NCBI GenBank assembly: GCA_002914805.1
Contig: JXTB01000140.1
Coordinates: forward strand, 190,736-254,735
Length of the DNA stretch: 64,000 bases
From: Parasponia andersonii
Taxonomy: Eukaryota; Streptophyta; Magnoliopsida; Rosales; Cannabaceae
Direction of reading: 5' to 3'
This document shows, one piece after another, positions 45,802-58,388 of this stretch (positions are counted from its first letter, which is position 1; the number at the start of each line of letters is the position of its first letter). The position numbers and the translations under genes were made by a program. Under the pieces are notes generated by a model. The model was not told the origin of the DNA. It made no database searches and saw only the letters and a program-made list of their open reading frames with translations.

Positions 45802-48800
45802 TGTTGGAGCGGTTTCTCACCAGCCGTCCACGTGCCTCGAACTGATGATGCTGTATTCTCCAACTATCTACGTGTCCTTGCTGTCCCAAAGTCCTCTAAA
45901 CACCAAACAAGATCGGAGAGGCGGGGGTGGCTACCTGCAAAGACTCTCCGATATTTAAGTCAGTGGTTTGTCTTTGTGTTGGGTAGCAAGGAAAATATTT
46001 CAGTATGAATATCTATCTGTTTCTTGTTCACAGACTTTTCTATATATATATCTCTTTTTTAAGCGTACGTGCCCCTCTCGGGAACGCATGGCTCTTATAT
46101 ATGTAGTCCTGAGATAGTGAACCGTGTGGTTCTCAATCTCAGGACTGAGTACCTTTCACCTTGAAATCTTTTTCAGCAGTCACGGGCCGAGATTTCGGCG
46201 ATCTCCTCTGTGCTGCCGTGGCCTGATTTTCACCACCTCCTTCGGCTTCAATCTGTCAGGAGTAAGATCTGGGTAAATCGCCATTCTGTCAGGAGGGCTT
46301 ATCCCTAGCACACACCTACCCAGAATCGCATTAAATGCTCTGTCTGGGTCTGGAGCTGTGAGTCGCTTTCCACTGTATTCGGTCGGAAGACCCTTGGGGC
46401 TTTTGACCCTCCCGACTGTTGGGGTAAGGGCCGCTGTTCTATGATGGCAGACCCTTGGGGCTTCTGACCCCCAGCTGTCAACGTTGGGGTCAGACTGGGC
46501 TAAACCGTCCGGGTCAGTGATGGACTCGGCCCTAATCTCAGACGGCTCAATGGCCGACTGTGAGATCACGTGCGATCCGCGTGGCCTTCTACGTGGCATA
46601 TGGCTCGGGAACGGGTCCCACAACTGCCCCCATTTCTCTACTTGATGGATTCGTGTCTATCAAGTGGGGAAACCGTCTCTTCGTTCCTTCAATCTGGGGG
46701 ACGCACGTGGTTCCCTCTTCTCGATACGGAGATACACCATCCCTCATCACGAGATCTGTTTGAATTTTGAAGTTCTGACCGCTCGGTTTCCTTTATTCTC
46801 TCTTCTTCCAGAAAAACTCTTCGGCTTCTCCCCTATAAAAACCATAATTGTGTTCATTTGCCATTTTACCAAAATTTTCAATCATTCCAACCTCATAACA
46901 TCCTAGGGTTTCTACTTCCTTCTCTTCTAAAGACTCTCGCTCTTCCAGTCACATTTCGGAACAATGGCTTCAAATCAAAACCAGGAATTGCAACCCACTA
47001 TGGATTCAGAATTAGACTCACTGAGGAGGCAGCTCTACCTCCCTGGAGGAGTGACGCTTCAACAGGTTGAGGGCCCTGCAGACTGGTACCTTCACTCTTG
47101 CGCCCCCGAGGGTTCCATCGTCTTGGGCAGGAAGCATCTGGACTGTCTGCGATTCCCTCTTCCTCCCCTAATCCACCAATTTTTTGCCTTGACGGGAATC
47201 CATCCGATGCAGCTAAATGCAAACGGGATTATGATTCTGATGGGGCTCTCTGCCCTGTCAGTTATCTACAACATGCATATCGACCTGGAGGTGGTCTTTT
47301 ATGCTTATAAACTCATTCTTATCCCCAAGAAGGGCTCCTACCCCACCTTCTATCTCCAGCCGCTGCCTGGGCGCCACATCTTTTGGGGGTTGCTGCGGTC
47401 AGACAAACAATGGAACTCTCACGCCAGGCTTTATGCCGTTGGAGGGGCGTGGACCTCCCCTTGGGTGAACGGAGAGAATTTCTAAGTCCCCTCAGTCTTC
47501 CTGCAGAGTAAGTATTAAACCATGATCTTTGGGTCTGGGTCCTCTCCTGATATTATTGCTCATGTTACTTTATCCTGTGCAGCCTCAGCAGAAGAAAGCA
47601 GGTTTGAGCCGCACCTGTCGGCTGGGCGGCTCAAAAGCCTAGAGGGGATCATAATCTTCATCTCTCCAGGGGAATGCCGGCACATTTAAGCCGTCCTCAA
47701 TCCCCTGACGATGAACCTGATGCCCAGGATGGTCTCATATCTTCCCTTCCCTTTGGATACCTGGGTCATCACCAAGTACCTGAGGAGTCGAATCGACGCC
47801 TCTGCCCTGAACCGATTTCGCCGGGACGAAAGTGACCAGATCACCATGGTGAGTCGGTAGGTTGCAGCTTCAAGCTAGCTGACGGGCACCAACGATCTGG
47901 TAGCGCCGTCCAATCACGAGCTCGAGGAGGCCGTGAGGCTTATGGCCACGGAGTGCACCAGGCTCCGCCAGGAAGAAAACGCCACCCCCAAAAGGGTTAG
48001 GGGTGAGTTTATTTTTAAATCTTTGAATCTTTGTGGGTCAGGCCGTGACCGCAAACTAATCTCGTTGTTTGTTTTTCACAGGTTCTGAGACAGGCCCGTC
48101 GGCCGGCCCCTCTCCCATCAAAGGGGGTGCCATGGCATCAAAAGCTCAAACCAAGGCATCTGCTGGCCGGCACCTCGTGGTGCATTCAGGAGGAGCAAAA
48201 CCAGTGGTTCCCCGCTCTGACACTGGCGGATCTCCACCCAGGGGACCGTCTACCCTCCTAATCGTGCACGGGGAAGAGACGATGCCAAGTCCGACTGGGG
48301 GGTCTGCAGCGGCGATCTCCCCCACCCCTGACTCCGGTTCGAAATCGAGCACTGTTAGCCTCAGTGGAGAGATTGCCGAGCTCAGTAGGGGAGTTCCGAG
48401 ATTGAAATCCAGACTCTCCTCCCCTCCCCCGGTCCCTACAAAGCGGCAACGCGAGGTCGGCTCATCAAATGAGGAAGAAGGCTGGGTGGAGAAGAGGGGC
48501 AGGGTCATCCTTTCATCCGATAGTAATGATGATGGGGCGACGCTGACCTTTCTAAGGAGGAAGCGGTCAGTACACGGCGGCCAGTCCAGAGGAGGTGCAC
48601 TGCCTCCCACCATGCTCGACGGCGTTCTTGACGGCTCTGGACCTTCCTCTGTCCCTATCGCTCCTGCTCTGGAGGCATGCCCAGCGGACAGAGAAGACGC
48701 CCTTATGACCGGCAAGGCAGGGCCGCGTTCCCCGGGCGTGGACGACACTCAAAGGGATGGTCCAGCCACGGAGCTGGAGCTAGGGCCCTTACGCCAGAGA

Positions 48801-51170
48801 ATGTCGAGCTCGTCACCACCCGTACTCTTGCGCAGGTTTGTTACACTCGGGTGATTTTAAGTTTTTCAAAGTCTTTGGTAAATGCCGACCCCCTCTTTTA
48901 TTGCTGAACTTGCAGCTGTCCGCCATCCGGTCCTTCTACTCTGCTCGTGTCAGGGATCTGACCGAAGAGCTGAGCTCCCGTTCTGCACTAGCCGAGCGCA
49001 GCGAGGCCGCCCTCGCCGAATTGAGGTCTGACTTTGATGCATATTGGGGCCTCAAGGAAGCGAGGGTTAGCAGCGTGGTGGCACACGCCATGAGTGTCGA
49101 GAGAGCCAGAAGCGAGGAGCTAGCTACGAGATTAGCACAGGCAGAGGCCGACAGGCTTGCCCAATCCAAAGCCGCCAGGCTGGCTCAGGGCGAGCTGAGG
49201 ATCAAAGAGCAAGAGCTACAGACTACGGGGGCAGAGATGGGACTGGCTTTTATCGCTCATGACTAGGCTATTGAGGACGCCAAGGAAGCGAGAAAAGCCG
49301 AGGTGGCAGCCAAGCTAGACGCCCATGCTCTGCAACGCAGACTTGATCGGTCCCATGAGGTAAACCGATATCTCTTTCTGGACCATAAAAATCTGATAGG
49401 TGCTCAGGTGGAGATATCTCGTAAACATTGCGCAGACCTAGCTAGTATTAATTCTTTATTGGTCGACTTATCGCAGCGGCAGGCAGAACTCAGATTGGCG
49501 GCGCTGAAGGATAGGCTGGCGGATGCGGAGAAGTTAAAAGCAAGGTACCAGAAGCAGGTGGACGTTCCTTTTGCGGAAAGTTACAGGTCTGGCTGGGAGA
49601 ATAGAGAATTTGAAAACCATGATGAGGTGGTGATGCCAGACCAATTTGACGATCAGAAAGGCGTCGAGAGGAACAACTACTCCATCAAGCACTACATGCA
49701 GCAGCTCAGGGACAAGATCAGAATCATATACCCAGCTGACGTGCTGGAGATGCTTGCTGCGGAGAAGGATAGGCCCTCTACATCTGCCCCTGGTGCCGCA
49801 GAGCTTATCCCTGCTTCTGGTCTGCCAGATCGAACTCCGAAAGCCCTGAACATTCAGCCTAGCCTCGGGGTCTCAATTGGTGAAGGGACTGGTGCGGTCG
49901 TCGTATCCAGTGATGAATCTGATCCAGCCACGCCACCATTCTCCGAGGCTGGTCCAAGTGCTGGGGTTGGCTGCGCCTTCTCGGATGGAGGTAACTAGGA
50001 CTCCCAATTCTGTATATTTGCAAAGTTAATCGTTCATTGTAACCCTTCGAATAAATGATAAAGGACGTCCCATCATTTTTAGACTATTTTCTTTCGCATC
50101 CAACCATTTGTATAAATGACTGTAAGGACTCGATTTCGGATTATTAGTGAGCCTTCCTCGGGTCATGATTACTTGGACTAGCTTCGGACATAGGGGTGCA
50201 AGCTTTGGCTCATCCGGTTTTGCAGAATTATAACTCTCGTTATAACTTGTTTTGGTAGAGTTCGACCCTCGTGTGTGGCTAGATTTCTCCGACCCTAAAT
50301 GGGACCGTGCTCGGAGCCAGCTCTAGGGATTGGTTGACCATTGCTTAGACCCGTCGTTGCAGAGGAGAAGGCCCGGGCTTGGCTCTTATCGGGAACAAAC
50401 AGGGCATTATCATTCCGACGTCTCCTTAAGAGTCCGCTCTAAACCTGCGCCTCGCCAGTAGGGCTCCTGAGTGCTCACCACCATTACCCGCGTACTTTGT
50501 ATTTTTAGGACATAATAAATAGGCTTTAATCTTGATTCTTGCTTTTATGTTTGGTTTGTCTCTGGACTACTTCCAATGGGTAGACTCCAAATCTGTTCAC
50601 AGCCTGACTATGTAAAGATAGATCTTTCCCTGGCTAAAGTCTGTTTCTTTTTAACTTTCCGTGTAGCCAAAACACTCCTTAGGGAGGGTCCACTTCCAAT
50701 GGGTGGATTCTGACTCTGCCTTCCTTTAGCTTTTTGTGTAGCTAAGAGTGTTTCTATTGGAGTCCGCTGGCTAGCTTTTTGGTTACCACGCCCCTTTTTC
50801 CTTTGTATATTTTCTTGGGTCATCGACAAGTGTCTTTTTTGCATGATTCGACTCCCAGAGTACGATCGTTTTCGAGTTTTGCTAGCGAGTTTTTGGTGCG
50901 CAGTTATCTCCTCCTCGCACATTTTCTCAGGGTGTCGATGAGCGATGTGAGTTTCGGAGTGCGAGCATTTTCGAGGTCTGCTGGCAAGTTTTTGCTTTGC
51001 ACAGAAGTTTACTCTTTGCACGTTTTCTCGGGTCGTCGACGAGCGACGTGAGTCCCAGAGTGCGAGCATTTTCGAGGTCTGCTTGCAAGTTTTTGCTTTG
51101 GACAGCAGTTTACTCTTCGAATATTTTCTCGGGTCGTCGACGACGAGTGAGTCATGAATTGGGAATAATG
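45802..51170 (+). mobile_element. GC-rich gag-like retroelement of the putative gypsy-type transposon family (fossil, no pol)
   Basis: Starts TGTTGGAGCGG in the style of an LTR, with CTGCAAAGACTCTCCGA and TTTAAGTCAGTGG typical of this LTR type. Parts: LTR and leader (45.8-46.95 kb); an N-terminal domain from the ATG at 46964 with LDCLRFPLPPLIHQFFALTG and HPMQLNANGIMILMG; a middle part (about 47.6-48.0 kb); a Ser/Pro/Gly-rich low-complexity part (about 48.1-48.8 kb); a long Ala/Glu/Arg coiled coil (about 48.9-50.0 kb). Intron-like gaps with GT...AG ends separate the parts, as gene models of this family show. It lacks protease, reverse transcriptase and integrase, so it is non-autonomous. A few breaks only; younger than its neighbours. 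A matching right LTR was not found. Confidence 0.68.
50850..51148. repeat. approximately 100-bp tandem repeat, three units plus a partial one
   Basis: Units start near 50850, 50949 and 51050, with GAGTGCGAGCATTTTCGAGG and TTTTCTCGGGTCGTCGACGA in register. A partial unit precedes at about 50808. The last two units are closest to each other. The array ends where ABCB 5' flank sequence begins. Confidence 0.88.
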
Positions 51171-51843
51171 TGTCATGAATTGGGAATACTATATAAATAA
51201 AAGCAGCACTCGATCTGTGTCATGATTATATTGAGGTATGTAAAGCCATATCAGATATTTGTACAAATGTTCCAAAAGTAGTGGGGAAAAAGAAAGGACA
51301 CGGATCTTATAGATAGTTTGATTCATAATTTATTCTAGGAGAATTCAATACTCTTACACCTACTTATACCTTTAAATAAGTCATTGGAACGATTTGTTTG
51401 TTCATGTGAGGATATTATATGACTCTCTGTCAGAGATCATATTCATTAAGCTGACACGACCTAAAGCAATATATTGAGAGTAAGAAGTACAACATCGGAA
51501 AGGTTATTGATTATAAAATCCTTATACTATATTATCTATATAAAGAATTAATATATTTTAGCTAGCTAGACAAAAGCAATAATCAAAGTTCCTCTCTCTC
51601 GCCACTTCTTTTAAAAATTAAAGTTGTGTCCTCCAATCAGTTTAATTAGCTAGAGAAAAGGAAAGTAAGCTGTGCCTAACTTATCAGAATTTATATAACA
51701 TTTCTGTATTTATTTATTTCTTCCCTAGCTAGGATCAGGCGAAGTATATATAGTATTAGTAGTACTTCAAAGGAAGTGGAGTACTCGCAGGATCTCAATT
51801 GTGATTTTAACTTTATAGCTCTTTTGAACAGATTGAAATTAAA
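51171..51843 (+). other. 5' flank of the plus-strand ABCB pseudogene
   Basis: No gene is seen. The first 430 bases match 21500-21910; the last 220 match 11695-11895. It leads directly into the exon 1 relic and probably contained its promoter. It differs from the 5' flank of the intact minus-strand gene. Confidence 0.7.
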
Positions 51844-52451
51844 ATGGTTCTAGACGATAACAGTACCCGGAGAAAAAAGACTAAACGTGCTCCATTTTCT
51901 TGCATGCAGATTCATGCAGATAAAGAGGATATGTGCCTAATGGCTCTTGGTTTCGTTGAAGCCGTTGTTGATGAGTTCACTGACCAACTTCCCTTGCTTT
52001 TTACCAGCCACATGGTTAGTACCATTGGCAGTGCATCATAGATGGACCCCCATGCTTTCCACCATAACATCAATAGGGTCTCTCTCTCTACATCTCTCTC
52101 TCTCTTATAGGCTTTTATGCTTTCCTAGGTTAATACGTAATCTCGTTCTCCATGCTTTTTACTATTTCTCATAATTGTTAATTTGTTTTGTTAGTCGTGC
52201 GGAGAATATGAAGTTAAGAATATGGATATAGGTCATGAATTTTCTCTCTCGTTTATTTTTTCCTTAATTTCAGAAGGATATTCTTGGACAAGAACAGGTG
52301 AGAGACAAGCCGCAAAACTAAGAGCCAAATATTTGAAAGCAGTATTGCGACAAGACATGGAGTCTTTGACTCGCATGCAACAAGCACATATCAAGTTATA
52401 ACATGTATCTCCAATGACAGTCTCGTCGTTCAAGATGTTATCAGTGAAAAT
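51844..52451 (+). pseudogene. ABCB pseudogene fragment: exons 1 and 3, exon 2 missing
   Basis: Exon 1 relic, 51844-52077: ATG kept, IHADKEDMCLMALGF, then LPLLFTSHMVSTIGSAS and an in-frame stop shortly before the end. Exon 3 relic, 52274-52451: preceded by 'ttaatttcag', reading [20 protein letters not shown] and LKAVLRQDM, then a scrambled stretch where the intact gene has [14 protein letters not shown], and a GT donor. The 55-bp exon 2 (second membrane segment) of the intact gene has no counterpart in the 196 bases between. Nothing after exon 3 is preserved except intron 3 similarity (AGGCGCATAC near 52.54 kb). Closest intact relative in the window is the gene at 1-5079. Confidence 0.9.
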
Positions 52452-52964
52452 GTAACTAGTAATCTCTAGATAATTATCAAATATCTTTAACTACATAAGT
52501 TCCTCCTGTGACTTAGAAAACGCGCCAACTTAAAAAAAATTCAGGCGCATACTCTATTTTGTAGTTAGCAATGAAAAAGGAAAACGCACATGAAAGTGGG
52601 TAACTTCAATTAATCAGGGGTAGAATTCACGCAACTTTAGAATACAAAAAAGAAAATTTATGAATCTGCTTTAAATCTTATTTATTTTTCCAATTATATT
52701 TTTTTTTATATGTGAAGAGTGTTTGGTAGGAAGGAGAGTCTTTGGAAGATTCATGGTGGGCGGTTGTTTGGTAAGTAGAATTTAAGCAGGAACGAGATTA
52801 GATTATATGGATGTCAAATCATCAGATTTAAGTCAATTTTATATCATTCCATAACTGGACAAATTATGTCGTTCTCTCAAACCATAAAAAAGTAAAATGA
52901 AAATAAATAAATAAAAGTCATCTCTTTCCTCCCCACTTTCCTTTCTAATTAGGTAATTAACTCC
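52452..52964. other. remnant of ABCB intron 3 and AT-rich DNA, no gene seen
   Basis: Bases near 52.53-52.56 kb share 'aggcgcatac' with intron 3 of the intact gene (about 3.91 kb, minus strand). From about 52.7 kb the sequence is unassigned and AT-rich, ending at the LTR fragment. Confidence 0.5.
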
Positions 52965-53586
52965 CGTAAAATCCCAGATTTTCAAGAAGCAAGTTTGTAA
53001 TTTTGTTAATTTTTGAGTTTAATATGAGAGGACTAAATTATAAAAATTTCAAAAATTAGAGATTAAAATACAATTTTTGAAGAAATTTAAAAATTGGGGG
53101 GTCAAAGTACAATTTTAGAAAAATTGCATAGTGCCCTACAAATGTTCACGTGGACCATTTCTTCTTCATCTTCCCTCTCTCTCTTCCTCCCTCGTTCTCT
53201 CTCTCTTCTTCCTCCATCGAAGTCACCGAAAGAGCAACCACCCCAGGCATTACCGTCCGGCCACAGGGACCATTGACATGATCTTGCCGCCACATCAGCT
53301 ACATGCTGCATCCGTCGGAGCCGCCAAATGCCAGTGAAGAGCTTGAGATGCCGTAGACATTTTTGGTCACTGATGACTATTCCAGCGACCGTTTGACCTC
53401 AAAATAGGTTTATTGAATTCGTCTCGTTGCAAGAATCATCCAGATATATACTTCACAATGCTATTTTGTCCAAATTAAAACTCCTATTTTTGAGTAATTT
53501 AAGCTTGAGTTTGATTTTCTGATCAGTCCGTTAGATTTTATTTTTGATGTTATTTTTGAAATGTACTCAAGAAATAATGAAGACTG

Positions 53587-53626
<40 letters not shown>

Positions 53627-54375
53627 TGACTATATTTGGTAACAGACACGAAAAATAATATCTAATAGCTTAGATTTTATCTTGTTTTGAGTGTCACAGA
53701 TTTGGTTTCAGTCTGGACTTGAATTGGACAAATTATATATCTAACCTAACTATTTTGGGTGCTAGGAATTCAGTGATAAAGTCTGTTTATTGATTTGAAG
53801 CTTCGTTAAGAAGTTGATTTTTCTCAAGAGAGTGATTGAGAGTTTGAAATTGGTTCCGAACTCTCAAAACAATCGTCTAACGGTATCTTGAGATTCCAAT
53901 AGTGTGGTATCACCATTCTAGTAAAGTAGGGATTTAGTTACCTCTGTTTTATATCGTTTTTTTTTTATTGAAACTTATTTTTTTCAACATATAATGACAT
54001 ATGAGTTTTGAACAATTTGAATATTTTTGATAGAATTTGATTATACGATATATATATATATATATTGTATTATACTGAACTTTTCTAAGCAAAGGTTATT
54101 TTTGGATATATTTAAATAAGGTTGTTATACTACCCACTTTTCTATAAAATTTAATCAATTATTTTATTAAAAATTAGAGCTTCATTTGAACTTAAATTAC
54201 TGCATAATTATTTCTACATCTCAATTTAGAGTACATGTATTATAGGATCATACATGAGTATCAGATTAGCATCACGGAGTTATATAATGTGACGCTACGG
54301 CCTTACTGATAGTGTAGAGTCCATGAATCTACACAGAGTTTTTCTTTTGATTACCTTCTCTTTTGGTAAGCTTAG
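52965..54375 (+). repeat. partial Gypsy-type LTR, plus orientation, cut by the next element
   Basis: Starts near CGTAAAATCCCAG, carries the same pyrimidine-rich leader (53.16-53.22 kb), the AT microsatellite followed by TTGACTATATTTGG, and the 'tgtagagtccatgaatctacac' region equivalent to 31.40 kb in the complete LTR. It ends at 54375, where a minus-strand Gypsy LTR begins; the last few hundred bases of the LTR are missing from the window. Short frames inside are not genes. Confidence 0.78.
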
Positions 54376-56546
54376 TGTCACAACCCCAAATCCATGCTAG
54401 TGGCAAAAAGGGAATTTCACAAAGGTCAAAAATTTCTTAGTATATCTGGAATATATCTTAAAAGTCTTAGTTTTATAAAACGGTCGATTTAAATAAAATA
54501 TTTAGAATTTCATCACGTGAACCTCTCATATAGTTCATATACACCATTAAACATAGATTGAATAAATATAATTAAAAGATTGTAATTTGAAATTAGGTTC
54601 AAGTATCATCCTCATCCACAACAAAAATCAAATGTCAGGATGGCATACTTGTGTTCACAGACATAAAGAAAGTAGTAATCTTGGTTCTAATGCTAATCTA
54701 GGAACAAACAGTCCCAATACTACAATACGTTCTTCTAGCATTACCAAGATGACGAACTACAATCACAAATGACCTCTTAATCCTCTTGATCACCCAAATC
54801 ACACTGGACACCAACTGAGAAGGAAGATAGAGGATGAGTATACAGTGCCCAGTAGGGAAGCAGTTATCTTGATAAAAATATTTTAGTGATAGAAAACTCT
54901 TGCATGTTTAGTTTAGATCCAAAATATACACATATATATAATCCAAATCAAAAATCCATATACATATATATATATATATAAAGTCGTGTAATCATCAATC
55001 TATATGTATATAACATAAATCAACCTATACCTATGAGCTCTCATCTTCTCAACTATGGAAACCCAAGATGATGGCTCTAAGTGTAACTAACAGCCTGCCT
55101 AACTTCTAAGCCAACACCCAGAGGATACCAAATCTAGAGGGGCAACCAAATTACCTAAGCCTACCAAATGAGGAGGTAATCAGAAATAACAAACTCCATG
55201 CATATTTACAGACTATGCACTAACGGTGGGGAACATAGTACCATACTGTAAATCTACGATGCTAACACGTTACTCATATATGATCCTATGACATATGCAA
55301 TATAAAACTAAAGTGTGAAAATAATTATGCTCTACTTTTTCGATAAAATAGGCATAATAGGTTTTTACAAAAAAAAAAAAAATGGGCTGCATAACGGTCC
55401 TATTTTTTATGTACCCAAAATAATATGCACTTAACAAGTTCTCAAAGAAATATGGTATATATCATACAATCAGATTTCACTATATATATTCAAATAATTT
55501 AAAAACCACATTTGTTCTCATATGTTACAGAAAATAATTTTTATTCAAAAATGATATAAAATGAAGGTAACTAAATCCCTACCTCACAAGAATAGTGATA
55601 CTATATTATTGAATCCTCAAGGTGTCATTGGATGATCATCCTAAGGGTCGGAAACTAATTCCAAGCTCTTAATCATCCTCTTGTAAACAATGAACTTCTC
55701 AACGGAGCATTGAATCCTTAAACGGATCTCTTCACTGAATTCCTAGTATCCAAAATAGCTAAATTAAACGTATAACTTGTTCAATTCGGGTTTAGGCCAA
55801 CACCGAATTAGTAGCATACAAATCTAGGCAAATTTTAGCCGTGCGATTTCGATTTTTATGCGGTCACCAAAGATAGGTAATATATATCTATATATCAAAC
55901 TTTCCCATTTTCTATATGCAATCTAAAAATGACAACAATAATACAATCTAACAGTCAGATTAACAAGTCAAACTTAAGCTCAAAATATTCAAAAACGGTA
56001 ACTTTTGATTCAGATAGTTTAGGGTTAAGATATATATACCTTGAGTTTTCTCTTGACGAGACAAATGGAATGAGCCCGACTAGAGATCAACTAGTGGCCA
56101 GAATCATCGCCGGTGACCAAAAACATCTACGGCTTCTCGAGTTCCTCGTTGGCGTTTGGCAGCTCCGGTGGCTATGGGAACTATACAGTAGGTTGCTGGA
56201 CGAAGCTTTGCCAAGGGTTTTGGTGGCTGGACAATGACCGGTGAGTGGCGCCTAGGTTTTTGCTTCTTCAGTAGCTTCATCGAGAGAGAAACTAAGAAAG
56301 AATGAGGGAAAAAGAAAGAGAAAAAGGAGAAGAAGAAGGCAAAGCCATGTGGGTTTGCATGGGACTATGTAATTTTCTTTAAATTACAAAATAGTCCCTC
56401 AACTTTTAAATCCTTTCATTTTGGTCCTCCACAGACATTACAATTTAGTCTTCACACGTTAAAAATTTTGCAACTTAGCCCTTCTAATTTAATAATCCGA
56501 AAATCATTGAAACAACCAAAATACCCCTAAAATCTAGGGTTTCACA
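54376..56546 (-). repeat. 3' LTR of the minus-strand Gypsy element
   Basis: On the plus strand it runs from TGTCACAACCCCAAATCC to CTAGGGTTTCACA, 2,171 bp with TG...CA ends. It is paired with 62762 onward: the first 1.2 kb of each are alike with scattered differences (for example CATCCTCATCCACAACAA near 54610 and 62998). It lies directly against an older plus-oriented LTR of the same family. Confidence 0.85.
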
Positions 56547-56958
56547 TTCTTCCTTCCTTACAGGAATTTTGGCCCGAAAGTCAAGGTTTGTATCACAATA
56601 CAATTCCAACTGAAAGTTAAACAAATAAGGGCATTTCTTATGCATCTCCATCTCGAGTTCCCAAATAGCCTCGTCTTCCTTGTGATGTTTCTAAAGTACC
56701 TTGACAAGTAGAGTCTCTCTATTGCAAAGTACTTTCAACATTTTAGCCAACAACCAAACGGGCTGCTCTTCATAGAATATATCTTCTTGAATCGATACAT
56801 GCACATATTGAATAATATGAGATAGGTTGTTACTTCTTCAACATCGACACATGAAACACATTATGCATGTTACCCAGTTGTGCAGGTAGATTCAAGCGAT
56901 AAGCCATTGGTTTAATTCTCTCAGTGATCTCAAAGGGAGCAATATACCTTGGAGTAAG

Positions 56959-58388
56959 TGTTGGTTATTTTATAATTGCTACACAAGTGTATGTGCCGAA
57001 TAAGCAATATAGTAATGAGTTAGTATCATCTCCACAGGGATTAATTACCAAAATTAGTTAGAAAAACTAAATGTCAAACAAGTTTAATTAAGAATTTAGA
57101 GGAACTAACAAATGCAAATAAAAATGTAAATGCCAAACATAAAATAATACGATCTAAACAAGAGATTGTAAATCAATGGATATATTAAGCTGGGATTATT
57201 GAATCCTCCTCGGTTGCAAATCTGGGTACAATTACTGTAGCAATGCTTATGGCAAAATTCACTCCAGTAACCAAAAATTCTATCTATACATAATAATCTT
57301 CCGAATTTATTATGTTTTATGTTCTTCAAACAAGATTTAACATATTCCTATGCTGATCCAGTTCTCAATACATCATTCATAGCATCAATTTTCAATAGGT
57401 TATACATGGTAATAATATATTCCTATATCATTACTAATTCAAGGATCTACTAAAGAGACACTTGAAGCATGCATCATTCAAGTTAGATCCAACTACAATT
57501 AACCTTGCTAAAATTAATCCTAGTTTATTTATCCTAAATATTGGTAGCCAAACAATAATTGGAATTAATAATAAAGCTCACTTGAGTGAATAAAAGGAAA
57601 TTACCATAAATATTTAAAATAACATTTAATTCTTCATTACAACCTTAGATTCATCAATATTCCAGCTAAAGAAACTTAGCTCATGGTCTGAAATTTAAAC
57701 AATAGCAGCTCAAAATACTCTGTCAATTTCAGAACATTCAAGACAAGAAAATAAATAATTCAATATAAGAAGGTTAAAAGAAGTAAAGAAAGTACTAGCT
57801 AGATGATAGTGATTTTGATCCCACTACTGCTGCTAGTACTCCTCCTTCTTCATCTTTCATTCTTGTACTATTCACTCTATCTTTCATTCTTTTTCTATAT
57901 ATTTTTTTTCTTTCAACTGCCGCCACTCCCCTCTTTCTCTTATAGTACATTTCTCCTTTTATATTAAGTAGATGAGGTACCCTAACACATGTGTCAGCCA
58001 AATAAAGGAGTAAGGGCCACTGTTGCTTAACATTAGTTGTCAGCATCAGCTCTACATGAAAAATGCTAGCTGAAAAAAAAATTCTACTATTTAGTATTGC
58101 TCCGGCGCATTATTGTAGCAAAGTTACTTCCAACCTTGACTTAAATTCAGCCTTCCTTCAAAGATGCTGCCATTTAAATTCATCAGAACTCAAGCCCTGA
58201 TTTCAGTATTTCTACTAAAAATTGATAGAAATAAAATAGATATGGACTAAATTAGATCTTAACATCAGAAACATTATAGACCAAAATAAAATAAAGAAAA
58301 GCACATAAAGTAGACAATTTGTTCCTTTAAAACAACTATCCTAAGACTCAAAAACATACCAAATAACTCTATTTTTATAGAGTTATTA
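56959..58388. mobile_element. 1,430-bp non-coding insertion inside the Gypsy integrase region
   Basis: Starts TGTTGGTTATTTTATAATTG and ends CTATTTTTATAGAGTTATTA. The 5-bp flanks are GTAAG (56954-56958) and GCAAG (58389-58393), a target-site duplication with one mismatch. Integrase C-terminal coding lies on both sides. The opening 'gctacacaagtgtatgtgccgaataagcaatatag' and '-tctccacagggattaatt-' type text is a widespread plant non-autonomous repeat motif. It has no gene; the 83-residue minus-strand frame near 57.9 kb has no recognisable domain. Class unknown; a small LTR-like or terminal-repeat element is possible. Confidence 0.72.

Noticed and set aside
46180-46623. 147-residue minus-strand frame
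   Set aside because: Antisense to the LTR and leader of the GC-rich element, where few stops are expected by composition; no domain is visible.
48146-48748. 200-residue minus-strand frame
   Set aside because: It mirrors the Ser/Pro/Gly-rich low-complexity part of the plus-strand element; an antisense shadow of GC-rich sequence.
50608-51069. 153-residue minus-strand frame with internal repeats
   Set aside because: The repeats come from the 100-bp tandem array, and there is no promoter, start context or domain.
57795-58046. 83-residue minus-strand frame in the insertion
   Set aside because: Low-complexity basic protein with no family features, inside a non-coding transposon.
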